From positions 24,567,807 through 24,631,806 of the forward strand of contig CM076139.1 of NCBI GenBank assembly GCA_038025085.1: a stretch of 64,000 bases of DNA. The letters run 5' to 3'. Shown one piece after another: positions 46,686 through 58,858 of this stretch (its first letter is position 1; every line of letters starts with the position of its first letter). The notes beneath the pieces are model-generated. The model was given only the letters and a program-made list of their open reading frames with translations, was not told the origin of the DNA and ran no database searches. The translations under genes and the position numbers were made by a program. Source of the stretch: Tetragonia tetragonoides (taxonomy: Eukaryota; Streptophyta; Magnoliopsida; Caryophyllales; Aizoaceae).

Positions 46686-49413
46686 TGTGATACCCCAATA
46701 TTTTCTATAATTATTATATTCATTTATAAATGATTTATAACTAGTTTTAGAAATTAAATCGTATGTTCATTCAAGGATTCGATTTATTCAATCAAAACCA
46801 TAATAATATTAAGGTACCCCTCTACTTTTTGCTTTTCCACATGGTACCCAAAATAAATAAATAAAACTAACGGAAAATCAAGGGCACTTTCATCATATAA
46901 AAGAAGCTGAAAACAAAAAAAAAAAACGTCAAACCCATAAACATAAAGCCACGTCATACCTTAACGGGGCAAACTAACGAAAAATGACTAAAAAGGACAC
47001 GGACTGGAAACGGGTAAAAACAGAAGGGTACCATGCGGATTTGGAAAAATATTTTGGGTACCACATGGAAAAGCTAAAAGTAGAGGGGTACCATGTGCAA
47101 TTTCCCTAATATTAATTATTATTATGGGACTCTCATAAATTGTATTTATGAAATTTGGGGAGTTTAATAAAAATGTTTTATATCTGAAATAAGAATTATT
47201 CATATTGTTTTAATTAGTTTTAATTAGCTATTTAAATCAGAAAATTATTAAATAAATTCCTAAACCTACTAATAATTGACTTGGGTTGACTGAGGCCTAT
47301 ATAAAGAAAAAGAGGAGGCAAGTAATCTGTTTTCACAACTGATCAAACCCTCACAAATTTTCTCTCTCCTCCTCCTCTCACAAAACTCACGGCTCTCCTC
47401 TCTCTCTCTCCTCTCCACCGAGCCTCCTCCCCTAACCCTCACCGACAACCCCTTGCCTCGCCGGAAACAGCCATAACCACCGGTGGTAAGCTCTTCTCTT
47501 CTCCCTCTCTCTTTTGTTCTCGTTTTCTCTCTCTCTTGCCGTGACCTCTCTCTCTCCCTTAGCTCGCTGGCGCGCGACCACGATCCACCACCACGCCCTC
47601 AGGCCGCTGCCTGAGTGGTTGTCAACAGGTGGCCGGCGTTGCCTTCCCTTTCCCCTTGCTCTCTCTTTCTTTCCCGCTCTATCTCTCTCTCTCGTTCCTC
47701 TCTCGTTCGCTCTTTCTCTCAACTCGCCTCGCCGGCACTCCGGCGACCACCACAACCGGCCATGGTGGCCAATGGGTGGTGGTGATGGTGATAGGTCTGG
47801 TCATGGGCCCCATGCATGAGTACCCGTGACCTAGACCTAGTTGTGAAGTTTGGGTTTCGTTTTTGTATTTTCGTAATTATTATTTTGGTTTTTAGTAATT
47901 TTTGATTTAATCTTTCTATTTTTCTGCAGTCATTTGGAATCGGAATTCGGATTTTCAAAAGCCTAGATTGGTTGAAATATATCAAGAAATTTAATAAAAA
48001 TATCAGATTAATATTTCACTACTTTTTGGATTTTCGTATTTAATAAACTTAGTTTCGCTAATTATTTTTAATTAGGGCTTAACGAGCAAGCTTGATTACC
48101 TTTGTACGTGGAGCTTACGTACTGTTTGGAAGCGTTTTAGTGGTAAGCGCTCATAACTACATTCTTCCAAAGCCCCATCAAAACTATTTTGATGTGTTAT
48201 GTGCTAATTGGGAATCTGTTTGTGAATTTAATATGCGAAGCATGATTAAATTATATCGTCGTTAATATGAAGTTATTAAGCATGATTCACTTCTATAAAT
48301 ATCGTATATAATTATCATGTCGATATTATCATGTTTTGAGAACTAATTAGTCCATATGATGATTATTGGACAATTGTTGAATGGTGAAGTATTAGTATTA
48401 TTATGCTACTTAATAGTTGCTAATTGGTATGGGTATTATTGACTGCTAGTGAGCACCTATATATTATCGTTGAATGTGTTGGGATGAATTGTGATTTTTG
48501 GATATAGTATTACCCTGCCGAAGTACTGCCGAAATTGTGCTAGACATTCCATGTCATCTTTGTTGAATTATCTTCGTTGAATTAAAGCATGTTTAATTCT
48601 CATCATAGTGAATTATCATTATCGTCGTTATTTACTATTCATTGTCAAGAGCATGAAATGAATTAGTAAGTCGTGGTCTCGTAGTACCACTATGTCAACC
48701 AATGCAAATTATGTGAATTGAATTAAATGAGAGTAAGACTCCTAATGGATCCTTAGGAGTAGTCGAGCAATCGGGATTACACCTAATGGTGTAGTTCAAG
48801 GGATGCGTGACTCCCAAGTTACTTATGGACACCTCATAGTGTGTCTGGGACGGATCATTCCACATTTAATAAGTCCTCAAGACTCGTTTGTTATACTTGA
48901 CGTAGTGTGCACACTAGAGTCATTAATTCCATGGCGTGATTGTATCTTTCGATGAACAGTATGGGTAATCGCTTTTCTATTTACTCGCTTACATCTCTCT
49001 AATCAAGACAGATTGTCTATGTCGTATTCTGTATGATCACTATATAAGAGTTGCATGTAAAAGAATGTCGTTATGCGTATGCTTGATTATATGCTTATGT
49101 TCGTATGTAAATGAATTTCAACGATTCTTCTAAAACCTCAGCTAAGATCTGTGAAATGTTTTTACTGGGTACGGATGGTGTCTATTCAGTTTATCTGATT
49201 TTTGTTTCTCTTTTGTTTCTTTTCTTTTCTTCTGTATTTTGTTTCCGTCACGGAAACCAAAGTGCAGGTTTAGTTGACTGAGGACGTACAGCTGGGAAGA
49301 TAGTAGAGTTAGCGTCGGTTTTTAAAACTCTTTCTGCTCAGTTTAGATCGTTGGGATTTTATTAGTTTTAGCCCTTGAAGACAAGTTGTAATAAATTGGT
49401 TTAATGGTTTTTA
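46686..49413 (+). repeat. LTR of unit C, truncated, with MITE
   Basis: It starts tgtgataccccaatattttc. The MITE is at 46812-47107, the TATA box tatataaa at 47298-47305, and a gtggtaag splice-donor-like site near 47484. The palindrome gtttccgtcacggaaac is near 49240. It is truncated after 'ggtttaatggttttta', exactly where element 1's 3' LTR is truncated. Confidence 0.9.
46812..47107. mobile_element. MITE in LTR of unit C, left end damaged
   Basis: About 296 bp. The first dozen bases of the left inverted repeat are deleted (aggtacccctctac). The right end is complete. Flanks aatatta at 46805-46811 and 47108-47114. Confidence 0.83.
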
Positions 49414-49999
49414 AATATCAATTGATGTTACTTGGACTTTTTGTTGTGCTACCTACTTGCATCTCGTTTTTAGAAAACCCTCAAAAAAATCTCATTTTTA
49501 AAATAATCAAAACAACTAATATTCTTTATTTCAAGAAGTGTCTTCGGTTATATTAATCAGAAATTATCAAAATTAATTTGTGTTATTTTTATTCTTTGTT
49601 GTTTTAGTATTTTGAATTAAACAATGAACTTTTGTTGATTGACAACTTGTAACTTGTTTATCTTTGGAAGTAATGAAAGCTATTTTTATTACACAAAAAA
49701 AAAAAAAGAAAAAAAAAATAGTGAACTTTCATTAATTTGTAAGTTTTGATTCCTTAGAATATTATTCGTCAAATGAATGTCAAATTGTCAAACATATAAT
49801 TACTTCTTTTGAAAATATTTCATTTCTCATAAAAATGTTAAATAAGTAATGCAAAGGATATCGCATTTCCTTGTTAAAGAAAAACTAAACCTAAAAAACA
49901 ATTATTTCAACATTCTATTGGGAAAAGATGACAATTCGTCAATAAACTTGGTTCTATAACCTTTTTATTATAAATGCTGAAAATCCATAATATAAAAAA
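49414..49999 (+). repeat. Sequence X, copy 2
   Basis: Matches 30571-31139 throughout, with a longer A-run near 49694. No ORF. Here it continues without a break into 50000-50180, so this copy probably shows the original order. Confidence 0.75.
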
Positions 50000-50180
50000 A
50001 ATCCAGAATGCCACTCCAAAAAAAAAAACAACTTGACTGAACAACCAAACAACTAATGCCATTATGTCATACGGATACTTGGCTCAACTCTTCTAACCAT
50101 TTGTAGTATCAACCTTTGTTGATCACCGATCATCAAACGAGACAAGCAGCACCTAAAACATTATTATGGAAGTTGATACA
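50000..50180. other. Unassigned sequence
   Basis: 180 bp between X and the next LTR. A-runs at 50000-50030. Nothing recognised. Confidence 0.4.
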
Positions 50181-50765
50181 TGTCATTGTAGGCATTAAAA
50201 ATTTACTAAGTGATTTCATTGAATTCAATTAATTATTTTGGGTTAAAATATATTTTTCTTAAATTAATTAATTAATCCCGAAAATTAAGATGGGTCAAAA
50301 GCCATCAAATTGGGCTTATATTTAACCCTTGGGCCAACCATACCTGTTGGGCCAACCACACCTGTTGGGCCAAATAAACAGTTAAATAGGCAAAACTCAC
50401 AAAAAAAGACTACCAAGTCAAGAAATTGGGCCAGTCCATGACTACCAAGCCCGTTAATGGAGCGGAGCTCCATGTTCCTCTCTATAAATAACGAAGTCTC
50501 AATTCATTCCAGAGGTTGGAAAATCTACAAGCAGAAAACCCTGCCAGAGCATTTCCTCCATCAACCTTGCTACCTTGATCAAGATTTAAGTCTTTGAAGA
50601 CCCTTGCTCAAGAACATTCAAACTGAAAGACAGAATCAGAGGATTTATATTATTTGTTCATTGTAACAAATAGAAAATAAAGAGATTGTAACCCATACAT
50701 TCAAATCAATACAATTTGTATTTGTCCAACTGATTTTTGCTTACGCATTAAGTTTGTTGTCTACA
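50181..50765 (+). repeat. 5' LTR of a plus-strand Tat-like element
   Basis: 585 bp, tgtcattgta...tttgttgtctaca, with TATA box tataaata at 50483-50490 and an aataaa near 50678. Three near-identical copies of ctgttgggccaacca lie at about 50330-50375. No second copy of this LTR is in the window, so the element is cut off on the right. Confidence 0.75.
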
Positions 50766-50770
50766 AATTT

Positions 50771-50788
50771 TGGTACACCCGATAGGAC
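50771..50788 (+). promoter_or_regulatory. Candidate primer binding site
   Basis: The sequence tggtacacccgataggac follows the LTR by five bases. It resembles the tggcacgcccggtgggac-type sites of some Tat elements; the tRNA is not determined. Confidence 0.55.
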
Positions 50789-50851
50789 ATGTCTTGCCTC
50801 TCATCTCTGTCTCTTCATCAAATCATCAACATCAACTTCGCTGCAGTTGAC

Positions 50852-52625
50852 ATGGCTCAAAAGGAAGTGTTCCTCAGCTTCTGAAGAAATCATTTGGATC
50901 CGCTGCTGGATCACTCAAGAAACCATCTGGATCCACTGTCGGGCGATCCACAAGTGTTGCCGCCTCTAGTGCGCGGTTAGGAAGGCTCACCAGGAGCATG
51001 GTGAAAGTTGCTGGCTTCACTGCCTTTCAGGCGCTCTCGTTAGGCCCTACAAGGTCTCGCGAAACCTCTGTGTTCGGTTCCAAACATTCAGGTGAAGCGG
51101 AACGAACTACCGCTTACTCAACATGGAAGCAAAACCCAAAGGATGTAGCGGAGAAAATCCTCACCTACATCAATCTGACGTATCAATCGTCACCCCAGGT
51201 ACATGATCGTTTTACTAGTAACGAGTCTTCAACTCCTTCCTCAGGCGAAGTCACACCGCCTCAAGAAACTGTTGAACCTCCTCAGTCTGACGTCGCTTCT
51301 GTTGTGGCAACAGAAGCCAAAACTGTGGAAGAACAATTGAAAGACGTGCAACAACTACTTGCAGAGCTTTCTAAGGAAAGAGAGGAGAAGAATGCAGAAA
51401 TTAAGCGTCAGAACGAGCACATCGCTGCCTTGACCAAGAAACTGGAAAAGAAACCAATTGTTGAGTCTGACGAGGACGACAGCGACGACGACGAGTCTGT
51501 GTATTCCAAGCACAGTGAATAGGGAAATCCTGAATCCCACACTGGCTTGCTGACTGTCCAACAGATTTCGGATATGATAGCTAGTACAGTTAAGGTGCAA
51601 TTTGGTGGAGGTTCTCAAGCTTCCCATCATTACACTAATCCATACACCAAGCGGATCGACATTCTGAAGATGCCCGTTGGTTACCAACCTCCCAAGTTTC
51701 AGCAGTTTGACGGGAAGGGTAATCCTAAATAGCACGTCGCGCACTTCATAGAGACGTGCAATAATGTTGGAACTACCGGTGACCGCTTAGTCAAGAAGTT
51801 TGTTCGCTCTCTCAAAGGTATCAACTTTGATTGGTACACCGACTTGTCTCCTGAATCCATTGACAGTTGGGAGCAAATGGAAGGGGACTTTTTGAATCCC
51901 TTCTACAGCACGAGGCGTATAGTCAGCATGACTGAACTAACTAACACAAAGTAATGGAAGGAGGAGCCTGTCGTTTATTACATCAATCGGTGGCGAGCAC
52001 TGAGTCTAGAATGCGAGGATCGCCTCACCGAGACCTTGGCGGTTGAGATGTGCATCCAAGGAATGGAATGGACCTTGCTCTACATTTTGCAAGGTATCAA
52101 GCCTAAAATTTTTCAAGAGCTTGTAACACGAGCACATGACATATAGATCACCATCGCCGGTCATGGGGGAACGCTCATTCCTTCCCCCGAGCCAAGGAAA
52201 GAGAAAAAGGACTATAAGAAAAATGACAAGTCTTCGAAAAGTTCTACTAAAGAATCCATGAGCATCTCCACCATGCCCGTGAAAATCTCTGCCAAGCCAA
52301 AGTTCGAAAAGGGAATGAGCTCATACTCAAGGGACATTGAAAAGAAGCGTCCCACACTTAAGGAGCTTCAATCGAAGAAGTATCCTTTCCCGGACTCTGA
52401 CATGTCTAGTATGCTAGATGATTTTTGTTACCACACTTAAGGAGGTCCAAGCGACCAGAGGAAGCTCGAAAGATTACAGACCCAAACTATTGTCGTTACC
52501 ACAGGGTCCTTTTTACCCTCTTGAGAAATGCATAACGCTCAAGGAACGTATCATGAGGTTGGCTAAAGAAGGAAAGATCTTGTTAGATATTGATGAGACT
52601 GTGGAATCTAATCATGCCTAAGAAA
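50852..52625 (+). pseudogene. gag: Tat-type gag, decayed
   Basis: The likely start is ATG 50852 (MAQKE); a one-base shift soon after moves into the frame of SFGSAAGSLKKPSGS and MVKVAGFTAFQALS (50998). An open stretch to 51522 has a strong coiled coil (EEQLKDVQQLLAELSKERE) and an acidic Asp/Ser end. After a TAG: QISDMIASTVKVQFGGG, YTKRIDILKMPVGYQPPKF, FDGKGNP (capsid start), FVRSLKGINFDWYTDL, YYINRWRALSLECEDRL. Stops lie at 51520, 51730, about 51953, about 52146 and 52438. The later part (LKELQSKKYPFPDSDM, LPQGPFYPLEKCITLKERI) is typical of Tat gag-pol proteins. No intact zinc knuckle is seen. Confidence 0.85.
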
Positions 52626-53131
52626 CACTTGGATCCTTTGAGTCTTCTCAACTATGCCTGATTCAGCTTAGGATTCTGGAACTTGTCGTCATGTCTGTAA
52701 CGAAGCAACTCCCGCAAGTCAAGCCTAACGACCTTGCTGAGCTTTCTTATCATGATGATGACGATGAAGGTTGGACCTTGTGACCAGAAGAAGGCCAAGA
52801 AAACAAGTACGAGCACAACCAGACCCACCTCATCGTAAGGAAAAATAGGGGGAAGAACCCTCGTCGCTCCAAAGGAAAAAAAAAAGTCAAAAGCAGGCAT
52901 CATGCCACACACATTGCCCATTGATTTTCTCGAGCAAGAACCTCTAAAGCCTGTAACATTGTGTAAGCTGCCGTATTTTTCTTCCCTCCTTTCCGCGTGT
53001 CTTCCCTCGAACCTCTTTTCAAAGGCTCGGGTTTTCGGACAGCCTGGGAGAGCGCGTAGGTGTTTGAATTTTGTGAATCTTTGAGTGTGAATGCACGTAG
53101 AGATTTATGTACGCAGGACATGATTAAGATT
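52626..53131. other. Junction between two Tat-type elements
   Basis: The left part (to about 52960) still reads as plus-strand gag-pol linker with Lys-rich and Asp-rich stretches. The right part reads, on the minus strand, as leader after the primer site at 53132. The exact join was not located. Confidence 0.5.
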
Positions 53132-53145
53132 GTCGCAAGTCGCCA
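53132..53145 (-). promoter_or_regulatory. Primer binding site left of the Tat LTR
   Basis: The minus strand reads tggcgacttgcgac, the same type as at 20357. Its position left of a minus-strand LTR would make that LTR a 5' LTR, in conflict with the polypurine tract on the other side. Confidence 0.6.
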
Positions 53146-54506
53146 CCAAATTTTAAGGTAATTTGGAAACCTTGGAGGTCAAGTCGATAGTCTAGAAAGA
53201 CGTCAACTCAACTCCTGTGCACCCGAATCCCTATTGGGGAAATTGACTTCATAAATGAGTTCAGGGGCGTAGGTACGAGCTAGGAAGGTGTTAGGCACCC
53301 AACTCGCCCGTTAACAACAACGGCCTTTACTAATCGATTCAATATAATTATTAATGCTATGGTTCCAAACAAGGTTCAGTTTGTCCAAATTCCTAATTTT
53401 AACTAGTGGGTTGAACAAGAATTATTATCGTGACCACTCTTAACAACTTATGAAATTACATGCTTTTATTGCTAAAAAACGATAAAATAAGCTAAAACCT
53501 GCAAGTTAGAGGACAAACACATAATTCATCCACCAATCCACAAACAAAGCATGATTCATTCATTAGAAAAGCAATAAATAACAAAATAAAAAGCATTCAT
53601 TCATCCATTAATTATGCTTAATACAAGCCCTTTCGCTCAAAATGCGCCATGCATGTACATATCACATAAACCAAAACGTTAGTAATAACAAGCAATATAA
53701 ATATTATTGAAAACCCTCAGGTTGGATTACCTGGATGCTCAAAATGAACTTATTGGGTTATATTGCTTGAATTCATGCTCTTGATGAAGTGTGAAGGTTT
53801 ATTTTGTGGTGCTAGGGCTAACCCTAAAGAAGGAGTATAATCAGAATTTAGGGTTTAATATGAGAGAGAGAGAGAGAGCCAACCTAAAATTCCCAACCTC
53901 TCAGAGAGAATGTCCAACCTCTTCAACTGAACCCTAAGGTTTGTTTATATAAAAGAGGGGGAGCTGCCAGGGTTTGGCACGAAAATCGAATGGGCCTCAA
54001 ATTTGTCGTCCGCGAGAAAAGGTCCAGGCGGCCATACCGCTAGGCCGAGCGGCCAAACCGGCAGGACAAGCAGTCAAGCCACTTGGCCTAGCGGCACAGC
54101 CGCTTGTCCTAGTGGCCACCGCTTGAGCCCAAGCGTGGCCGCTTGGACCTGGAGCGGCATGCCTGTATAGGCGCCTGACGTGCTTTTCATGCGGGGAAGG
54201 CTCTTCCAAGGGGGTCCACGCGGGATTGACTGAGCTCCCTTGTTTGACCAAGGGTTGACTCATGGGTTCGGGTTTCCTTTCGGGCCCTTAGGTTCAAAGA
54301 GGCCTATCTCTCAGTTTTGGACTCCAATTGAATTGAGTCCAACTGGTTTGGATCACCTGTACAAAAGGCTTCCACTGGTTAATTCAAATGAACTGGGCTA
54401 ATCATCAGAGCAATTATTCTCGCAACCCAAGTTCGAGCAAAATCCAATCCTTTCATCATCGGGTTTTTACGGGGACTTATTATAGACACAATTTTTGGTG
54501 TCTACA
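53146..54506 (-). repeat. LTR of minus-strand Tat/Ogre-like element
   Basis: About 1360 bp, minus strand starting tgtagacaccaaaaattg. Shared with the gag-only element: the tgtagacrcc start, the gggcgagttgggtgcctaac motif (53282-53310) and GC-rich palindromic repeats (54003-54180) upstream of the TATA box ttatataaa (53946-53954). A (ga)n tract is at about 53860-53876. The left boundary is approximate because no clear CA end is seen. Confidence 0.82.
54003..54180 (-). repeat. GC-rich palindromic repeat array in Tat LTR
   Basis: Imperfect units of about 20 bp containing gccgcttg and ctagcgg in alternating orientation, just upstream of the LTR TATA box. Similar arrays are at 19440-19525, 26110-26230, 55390-55560 and 59340-59510. 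Confidence 0.75.
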
Positions 54507-54520
54507 GAAGCCCCTACTTT
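54507..54520 (-). promoter_or_regulatory. Polypurine tract of minus-strand Tat element
   Basis: The minus strand reads aaagtaggggcttc directly before the LTR start tgtagacacc. It makes 53146-54506 the 3' LTR of the element to the right. Confidence 0.85.
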
Positions 54521-54654
54521 GGCCGACCTCGAATAGAGCGAAGGTCAAAGTATTCCTGTGCCAACACCTGGAATAAAACAGGAAAACTGAGTGAGGTGAT
54601 AATCAGTTAAAGATAAACAATCATTTTTAGAGCAATAAATTTCCCGGTTTATTT

Positions 54655-55215
54655 GACTGAGAGTTTGACCCTATGCTGTAGGTCAGACAATAAACGTCCT
54701 TCGATTTTCAGTCGAAGGGGACCCTATGCTGTAGGTTACATAATAAACGTCCTCTGATTTTCAGTCGAAGGGGACGCAATGCTGTAGGTTACACAATAAA
54801 CGTCCTCCGATTTTCGGTCGAAGGGGACCCTATGCTGTAGGTTACACAATAAACGTCCTCCGATTTTCAGCCGAAGGGGACCCTATGCTATAGGTTTACA
54901 CAATAAAAAAATTTCGTTAGAAATAAGGTAAGAGATAAAGATCCTTCGATTTTTAGTCGAAAGGTGACCCTATGCTGTAGGTCAAATAATAAATGTCCTT
55001 CGATTTTGAGTCGAAGGGGAACCCTATGCTGTAGGTTACACAATAAAAATATTTCGTTAGAAATAAGATAAGAGATAAAAATCCTTCGATTTTCAGGCGA
55101 AAGGTGACCCTATGCTGTAGGTCAAACAATAAACGTCCTTTAATTTTCAGTCGAAGGGGAACCCTATGCTGTAGGATATAGAATAAAAATATTTCGTTAG
55201 AAATAAGATAAGTAG
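54655..55215 (-). repeat. Tandem array of hairpin-forming repeats
   Basis: Nine or so units of the form ccctatgctgtaggt...cctccgattttcagtcgaaggg. Each contains the inverted repeat ccttcga/tcgaagg around a seven-base loop, with variants. A higher-order unit of about 140 bp including atttcgttagaaataag recurs at about 54911, 55053 and 55191. It lies where Tat/Ogre elements often carry tandem repeats. Confidence 0.88.
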
Positions 55216-55239
55216 TAAAGGGTAATAAAATGTTGCTCA

Positions 55240-55837
55240 GACCTTAGGTCGGGTTTGAGCCCATGCCATTTGGCCAAGTTTAAATGTGCAAACCTGTGGG
55301 TTTAAAGTAGTCCTATTTTCATAAACAAGCTTTGGCGCGCAAATAGCTGCTATGGACCTCGTGTGGGGCCCACTGATTTTGGACCAATGGGAGTGAACCG
55401 CTACGTGGAGTGGCTTAACCGCTGGCTGGAGCGGTTACGCCGCTTGGTGGAGCGGCTATGCCGTTGGGTCTAGCGACCTGGCCTTGTGGCTTGTGGTCTG
55501 ACCGCCAGCTGGGCGGTCTGACCGTCCACGTGGGCGGTTTGACCGGCCATTAGGTCTTTTTCACGGTTTGCATAAAAAGGAAGGAGGGAGGCCGAAATGG
55601 GTCATCTTCCCCATTTCGTGCCTTCTCCTTCTCTCTCCTCCATTTTTACCCAAAATTTCAACCTCCATCAAAGCCCCTAGCTCCAATTCTTAAGGTTTTC
55701 TTGCTCAAATTCTTAGTAGAACTTGATTTTGTTGGTTGTTCTTGTGTTTTTGAGTGTCAAAACTTAAAATTGTGTGAATTTGTGAGTTTTGTGAGTTTCA
55801 CTCAAATTTCCAAAAACTCCATTTTTGTTCTTCATCC
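55240..55837 (+). promoter_or_regulatory. Promoter and 5' UTR region of PMD gene
   Basis: GC-rich palindromic repeats (gccgcttggtggagcggct and relatives) at 55390-55560 are followed by a TATA-like gcataaaaagg at 55569-55579 and a pyrimidine-rich leader (ccttctccttctctctcctcc) before ATG 55838. The layout copies that of the Tat LTR promoter but on the opposite strand. Confidence 0.6.
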
Positions 55838-58800
55838 ATGGCTCCTAAACATAGAGGAGGTAGGAAAAGGAAGGGGCAAGAGATTGTTGTTCATGAGGCC
55901 CCGAATGTTTTCACTCGGGTCTTCATTTCTGGTATACCCCATCACCGGGTGGGTGAGAGCCGGTTAGTCCAGGACGAGTTCACTCGTAGTGATTTTCATC
56001 CTACCGATCGTTGGGAGCCCAGCTATCTTGTTTTCTAGTAGAAGGAGCATTTGGTCACCGTTGGTACCAAATGTCGGGTATGCCATTTTTTTTTTGTTTT
56101 TGCTCTTTTACACTTTGAAAATCATGTGTAGGCAAACATAGAATTCCAAGGTTGAGAATTGTAGTGTAGCTAAATGTGGAAAAACCAATTTGCGTGAAAT
56201 AGTTTTTCTGGTTAATTTGCGAATTCCCGTAGGACTTTTGTATCATATATGCATGTGTAGAATGAATTTGTATGAAATTCATCATTAATTTGTGGAAAAT
56301 AAATTTGAATGAAATTTATTTTCGTTGCAATTATATATATTCTGTGAAAATAAACTTGGATGAAGTTCATTTTTGTTGTGGTGGTAAATGGTTTTTTGAG
56401 TATATTTGTGGAGAATAAACTTGTGTGAAATTTACTCTCTTTAAAATGTACTCTTGTCATATTGGTTTAGCTAAATGCTAAATTTTACGAAATTTTAAAA
56501 TTTAGGACTAAACCGGAGACTGGTAGTTGTTACTAGGATCACCTAGCTAATTTTCTTTGCAATTATTTGTGCTGTTTAGGACGTCGACACTGCCATGCGG
56601 GGTTACGGTAGCAATTCGGGTATCGAGAAAGCCCGTAGGTACACGACTCCTTCGGTTGACGCTATTGTGGAGCGTTGTGGCTTCGGTCACTTTTTAGCGT
56701 CCATGGCTTCCGCTGAGCGCTCCGACCACTTGCTGGTTAAAGGTCTTGGGGAGCAGTACTGGGATACTACCATTACTTTTCATTTTCCTATGGGTGAGAT
56801 TATGATCACCCCTTTCGAGTTTGGTCTCATTTCCGGACTCCCTTGCACCGGTACTCCTGTCACTTATGGAGATGTGAGCAGGGAAGTCATGGTGGAGATG
56901 TTTGATCTTTTTGGCACCAACTGGGATGGTAGCGAGTATGGTCGGACTTACGTCATGGTCCAGTTCCTGACCAACCCGATGAAGTTAAAGAAGTCACGGC
57001 GGAGCAGCACGCTCGCCTTTTCTTGGCCCTTGTTCGAGCTTGTTCCGTCTTTTCGGATAAAGCTAGTAGGTACCATATTCGTTATTTCCCGTGCTTGCGG
57101 GATTTGGACAGAGTTGCGGAGTACAACTGGGGTCTTCCCACATACTCTTGTCTTCTACGATGTTTGAGGCAGTCCAGCCACCTCAGTGGAGAGAAGGGCG
57201 CATCTCGCGTCTCCTTAGTCGGTTATTGGAAGGTTATGGAGGTAATTTTCTTTTACCCTTCCTATATTTGTTCTTTTTGGCTCTTTAGTATTAACTTATG
57301 CCAAATCCATGTACTTTGCATGTCTTAGATTTGGTTTTATGAGCATTTCTCCGACCTTGCCCCTCTTCTCGAGACAGGGGATTTGTCCTTTCCAGCGATG
57401 CAGACCTGGAAGGGACGGGCATCTTGCCCATTTACTACGCTGCACGCCCTTAGCGATATATCCCTTAACCGCTCAGGATGTAAGCAACGTTCCCTTGTGC
57501 TTCTTTTGTCCTTTTATCCTTTTATGGGATCATTCTTGCTTTTGCAGGTCAACTGGATCCCCTGGATGGATTACCTCCCGAGCCTCTCGGATAGATTCTT
57601 GGGTGCTCGGATGTACGACCAGAGGAGGATCCTTATTGAGGGTCCTTTCGATTTTGAGTGGTTCTTGGGGGAGAGACTGATTAGGCAGACTTTCCCCGAC
57701 CTTCCGGCTCCGAGGATTCCTTTGGATCCTCCGAATTCTATGCTTTATGTTCGTCACCTTACCGTGGAGCAGGTAAGGGCGGTTACTGTTGGGGTGAATG
57801 CCCTTGAGTATTTGCTTTTGGCTGATCCTGAGGTGGATCTCATGGTGGCATATACTGAGTTTGTTGAGGAACGGTTATGCCCCAACTTCTCTACCGATCC
57901 GGTAAGCAATATATTTTTATTTCTTAATTTCGTTTGGAAATTTAGAAATGTGTCCGATATTTTTAAGTCTTTGCAGAGTGCTGTGAGTTCCTCGGCTGTT
58001 TCTGCTCCACGTCCTACTCCTCCTGCTTTGTCGGTGAGTTATACTGGAGCAGATGGGTCTCCTCAGGTTATACAGGTTTCTGAGTTTCGTGGCCCTGATG
58101 AGGAGGTTGAGGGATTGCCTCTACCAGCTGGCTGTAGGGGGGTAAGTGAGGATTCATTGTAATTTGCAATGTTTTCTTTGTATTTATACTGATTTTTTTC
58201 TTATGTGCACAATTGGATGCTGCTGAGACACGGAAGGTCTTTAGAGGCATGCATGCCCTTAAGACTTGGATTTCCAGATTCGCGTCTCGAAGCGTATGTA
58301 CGAGTCGTCGGTCCGACGTTCGAGAGGTATGTTCATTTCACGTAATAGTGTTTGATTTGAATTTTTGGTAATTTTATGACCTTGAGCTTATTTTCGCAAC
58401 CTGTTCCCATGGTGAGGCCTCCTAGGCCTCCAATTGTTCGTACTCCGGAGTCGGTGTCTACACCGCAGCGTCCTCCTCCTAGACATGAGAGTGTGGAGGT
58501 GCGTTAGGGGACGCCTGAAGCTAGAATGGATATGGGGAGCTCGCCCCAAGTGCCTTATCTTCCGCAGTGGACTGCACCGCCTCCCTATATGGGGTATCCG
58601 GGCTATCATATGCCCATGTATCCTCCAATCCCTCCAAGGGGTTTTTGGAGTCAGGAGGGTACGGAGTATGGCGGCTATCCTGGCATGTCGGAGACACCTC
58701 GTCATTCATTGGATCCCGCCTACTTGACGGGTTCGTGATTTGCTTTAGACCCTAGAGATTGGCCGGCGTCTCAGCCTGGTTCTTTGGGTACTCTGTCATC

Positions 58801-58858
58801 AAGTGGGCCCGGAGAGTCGTCTCAGGCGAGTCCGAGTACTGGCGAAGATGGCCAGTGA
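55838..58858 (+). pseudogene. Plant mobile domain (PMD) gene with introns, antisense in Tat element
   Basis: This encodes a plant mobile domain (aminotransferase-like, MAIN-related) protein; such domains occur in Arabidopsis MAIN/MAIL1 and in mobile elements. Exon 1 starts at ATG 55838 (MAPKHRGGRKRKGQE, basic) and meets two TAG codons at 56036-56041 before a donor near 56074. Exon 2 (from 56580) holds the core: LLVKGLGEQYWDTTITFHFP, then ITPFEFGLISGLP. A one-base shift near 56975 is followed by HARLFLALVRACSVFSDKAS and YFPCLRDLDRVAEYNWGLPT. Introns with GT..AG ends are at about 57242-57328, 57480-57547 and 57902-57976. Later exons hold IWFYEHF, VNWIPWMDYLP, and a Pro/Gln/Gly-rich disordered tail ending at TGA 58858. 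Two later acceptors look mutated (aa for ag), and stops occur in the tail. Probably no longer functional. Confidence 0.78.

Noticed and set aside
54655..55215. Possible CRISPR-like array
   Set aside because: The repeats are directly adjoining, with no unique spacers, and lie in a plant retrotransposon; no cas genes exist here.
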